This document shows, piece by piece, positions 5,125 to 6,356 of a stretch of 6,356 nucleotides of DNA. How positions within the stretch are numbered: the stretch's first letter is position 1; each line of letters starts with the position of its first letter. Made by a program: the position numbers and the translations under genes. The notes under the pieces are model-generated. The model saw nothing but the letters and a program-made list of their open reading frames with translations, searched no databases and was not told the origin of the DNA. Origin of the DNA: a bacterium (GTDB taxonomy: Bacteria > Patescibacteriota > UBA1384 > JAMDBS01 > DAOVQR01); assembly GCA_030628575.1 (NCBI GenBank), contig DAOVQR010000043.1, forward strand, positions 1 to 6,356, in the 5' to 3' direction.

Positions 5125-6356
5125 ATGATAAATTTTGTCAAATCAATATTATGGCGAATTGGACTTACTATTTTGATAATATTTGCATTAGTTTCAACCA
5201 CACAAGTTGAAAAAGCATTAGCTGGAAACCTAGCCGGCTCACCTGATGTAATCGTGTCTGATCAAATAGTAGGAAATAGCTCTAATTATTCAGTAAGTTT
5301 TACTACTTCAAGTTCTGGAGCAATTGCTCCAGGTGGAAAAGTAAATGTGACTTTCCCGACAGGATTTGATGTATTGAGTGCAACACTTGGAGCTTATACC
5401 GGCAATTTAGGTACAGCAACATTAGTAGGTGATGGTCAAACATTACAAGTTATTGTTGGTACAGATGGTAATGTTGGTAATTCTGACCCTGTATCAATTC
5501 AGTTTTTAGGAATTATCAATTCCACAGTAGCTGGTAATAACTATCAATTAATTGTTGAGACCTTAGATGCAAGTGATCAAAATATTGATGGTCCAAATAA
5601 TTCGCATACTTTTACATTGTATCCTCGACCACCAAGCCAAATTCAATCATCGATCAATACTAATCCAATTGGTATAACCGATATGACAGTTGGAACTACT
5701 TTAGGCATTGATTTTGAGTTAAAAGATGAATATGGAAATATCATCTCTGAAGAAGACATTCAATGGTCAGTAAGCAATGCACAATTTTCTCTTGATCGTT
5801 ACACGGGTACAACGGATGTAAATGGTCAAGATTCAGTTATTTTGACTGCTCCAACTGAAGCAGGGGAACAAACAACTGTTTCAGCTCAGGCTGGCTCAGT
5901 TGTCAGTTCTATTACAATAACTACATCAGGAATTACAGCAACTCACGATGTAGCTACTTCAATTATAATCGATCCAACAAATTCAACAATTACAGCAGAT
6001 CAAACCCAAACTTACACTGTTATGGCAACTGATCAATATGGTAATGATTGGGATGTAACAGCCGAAGCAGATTATCAGATCGATACTGGTGCGGGTGGCT
6101 TGTGGACAAATAATGTTTACATGCCAGGCAATACTGGTAATTGGACTGTAACAGCAAATTATCAAGGTTTGACTGATGATGCCCAGCTTAGTGTAATTCA
6201 TGGTGTTGCTGTGTTATACATTATCAGTCCACAAAATATGCATTTAGCCAGTGCAGATCAAACTCAAGCATACACCGTTACCGCATATGATATAGATAGC
6301 AATAGCTGGGACGTGACTGATTTAGTTTATTTTGAAACAGATGATCCCGTTGGTTC
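5125..6356 (+). CDS. Secreted surface protein with Ig-like repeats (partial, runs off the right edge)
   Basis: The frame stays open for 410 codons to the window edge. ATG at 5125 has AAGGAA five bases upstream. A Sec signal peptide is clear: a short N-region with K6 and R11, a hydrophobic core at 12-24 (IGLTILIIFALVS), and probable cleavage after ALA at 31-33. The mature part is rich in Thr, Ser, Asn, Gly and Asp with very few Lys or Arg, as in cell-surface proteins. A first beta-sandwich-like domain (about 41-167, with GGKVNVTFPTGFDV) is followed by an RPPSQ linker. Next is an Ig-like domain (about 173-270) with DEYGN and a GQDSVILTAPTEAGE stretch resembling invasin/Big-type domains. Two tandem repeats begin at H274 and H359, sharing ADQTQ and WDVT at an 86-residue spacing. 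Likely roles are S-layer, adhesion or host-cell contact. No anchor is visible because the C-terminus is missing. The long structured leader suggests regulated expression. Confidence 0.85.
   Translation, partial: MINFVKSILWRIGLTILIIFALVSTTQVEKALAGNLAGSPDVIVSDQIVGNSSNYSVSFTTSSSGAIAPGGKVNVTFPTGFDVLSATLGAYTGNLGTATLVGDGQTLQVIVGTDGNVGNSDPVSIQFLGIINSTVAGNNYQLIVETLDASDQNIDGPNNSHTFTLYPRPPSQIQSSINTNPIGITDMTVGTTLGIDFELKDEYGNIISEEDIQWSVSNAQFSLDRYTGTTDVNGQDSVILTAPTEAGEQTTVSAQAGSVVSSITITTSGITATHDVATSIIIDPTNSTITADQTQTYTVMATDQYGNDWDVTAEADYQIDTGAGGLWTNNVYMPGNTGNWTVTANYQGLTDDAQLSVIHGVAVLYIISPQNMHLASADQTQAYTVTAYDIDSNSWDVTDLVYFETDDPVG

Noticed and set aside
1..6356. CRISPR array, insertion sequence or phage genes
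   Set aside because: No regularly spaced direct repeats of suitable length, no transposase and no terminal inverted repeats are seen. All genes are housekeeping or surface-type.

Overview
The window is AT-rich and codes densely on both strands. It looks like a small-genome bacterium of the Patescibacteria (Candidate Phyla Radiation), probably near the Parcubacteria. The pointers are a shortened UvrA, a diacylglycerol-kinase-like protein with degraded motifs, a small bactofilin with a charged tail, and a long secreted protein built of Ig-like repeats. This placement is inference from gene content and style; no rRNA or other phylogenetic marker beyond infC and uvrA is present. All four complete genes end in TAA, and nothing requires a code other than table 11.

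Left half, minus strand (about 2190 down to 1): a probable operon read right to left. It starts with a long leader of about 190 nt, then a bactofilin (1463-1990), a DAG/lipid-kinase-fold protein (647-1420), translation initiation factor IF-3 (128-625), and the first codons of an unidentified gene (1-26). IF-3 has no ATG, GTG or TTG that would give a full-length protein. The best start is ATC at 625 behind a good Shine-Dalgarno, which recalls the AUU/AUC starts of infC elsewhere. The DAG-kinase-like gene has no Shine-Dalgarno; a 7-bp AT repeat in five copies sits where one would be.

Centre: a divergent intergenic region (1991-2289) carries a minus promoter for the bactofilin operon and a plus extended -10 promoter for uvrA. 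The bactofilin leader holds two mutually exclusive hairpins and an unusually GC-rich block just before the start.

Right half, plus strand: uvrA (2290-4761) has both ABC ATPase modules and zinc modules but lacks the UvrB-binding domain. After it comes a gene-free stretch of 363 nt (4762-5124). This contains a perfect-consensus promoter (TTGACA-16-TATAAT), nested hairpins with alternative pairings and a hairpin plus seven T's, all before a long AT hairpin and the start of a secreted Ig-repeat protein (5125 to beyond the right edge). The stretch is the best candidate here for an undescribed system: either a small RNA of about 180 nt or an attenuator/riboswitch-like leader controlling the surface protein.
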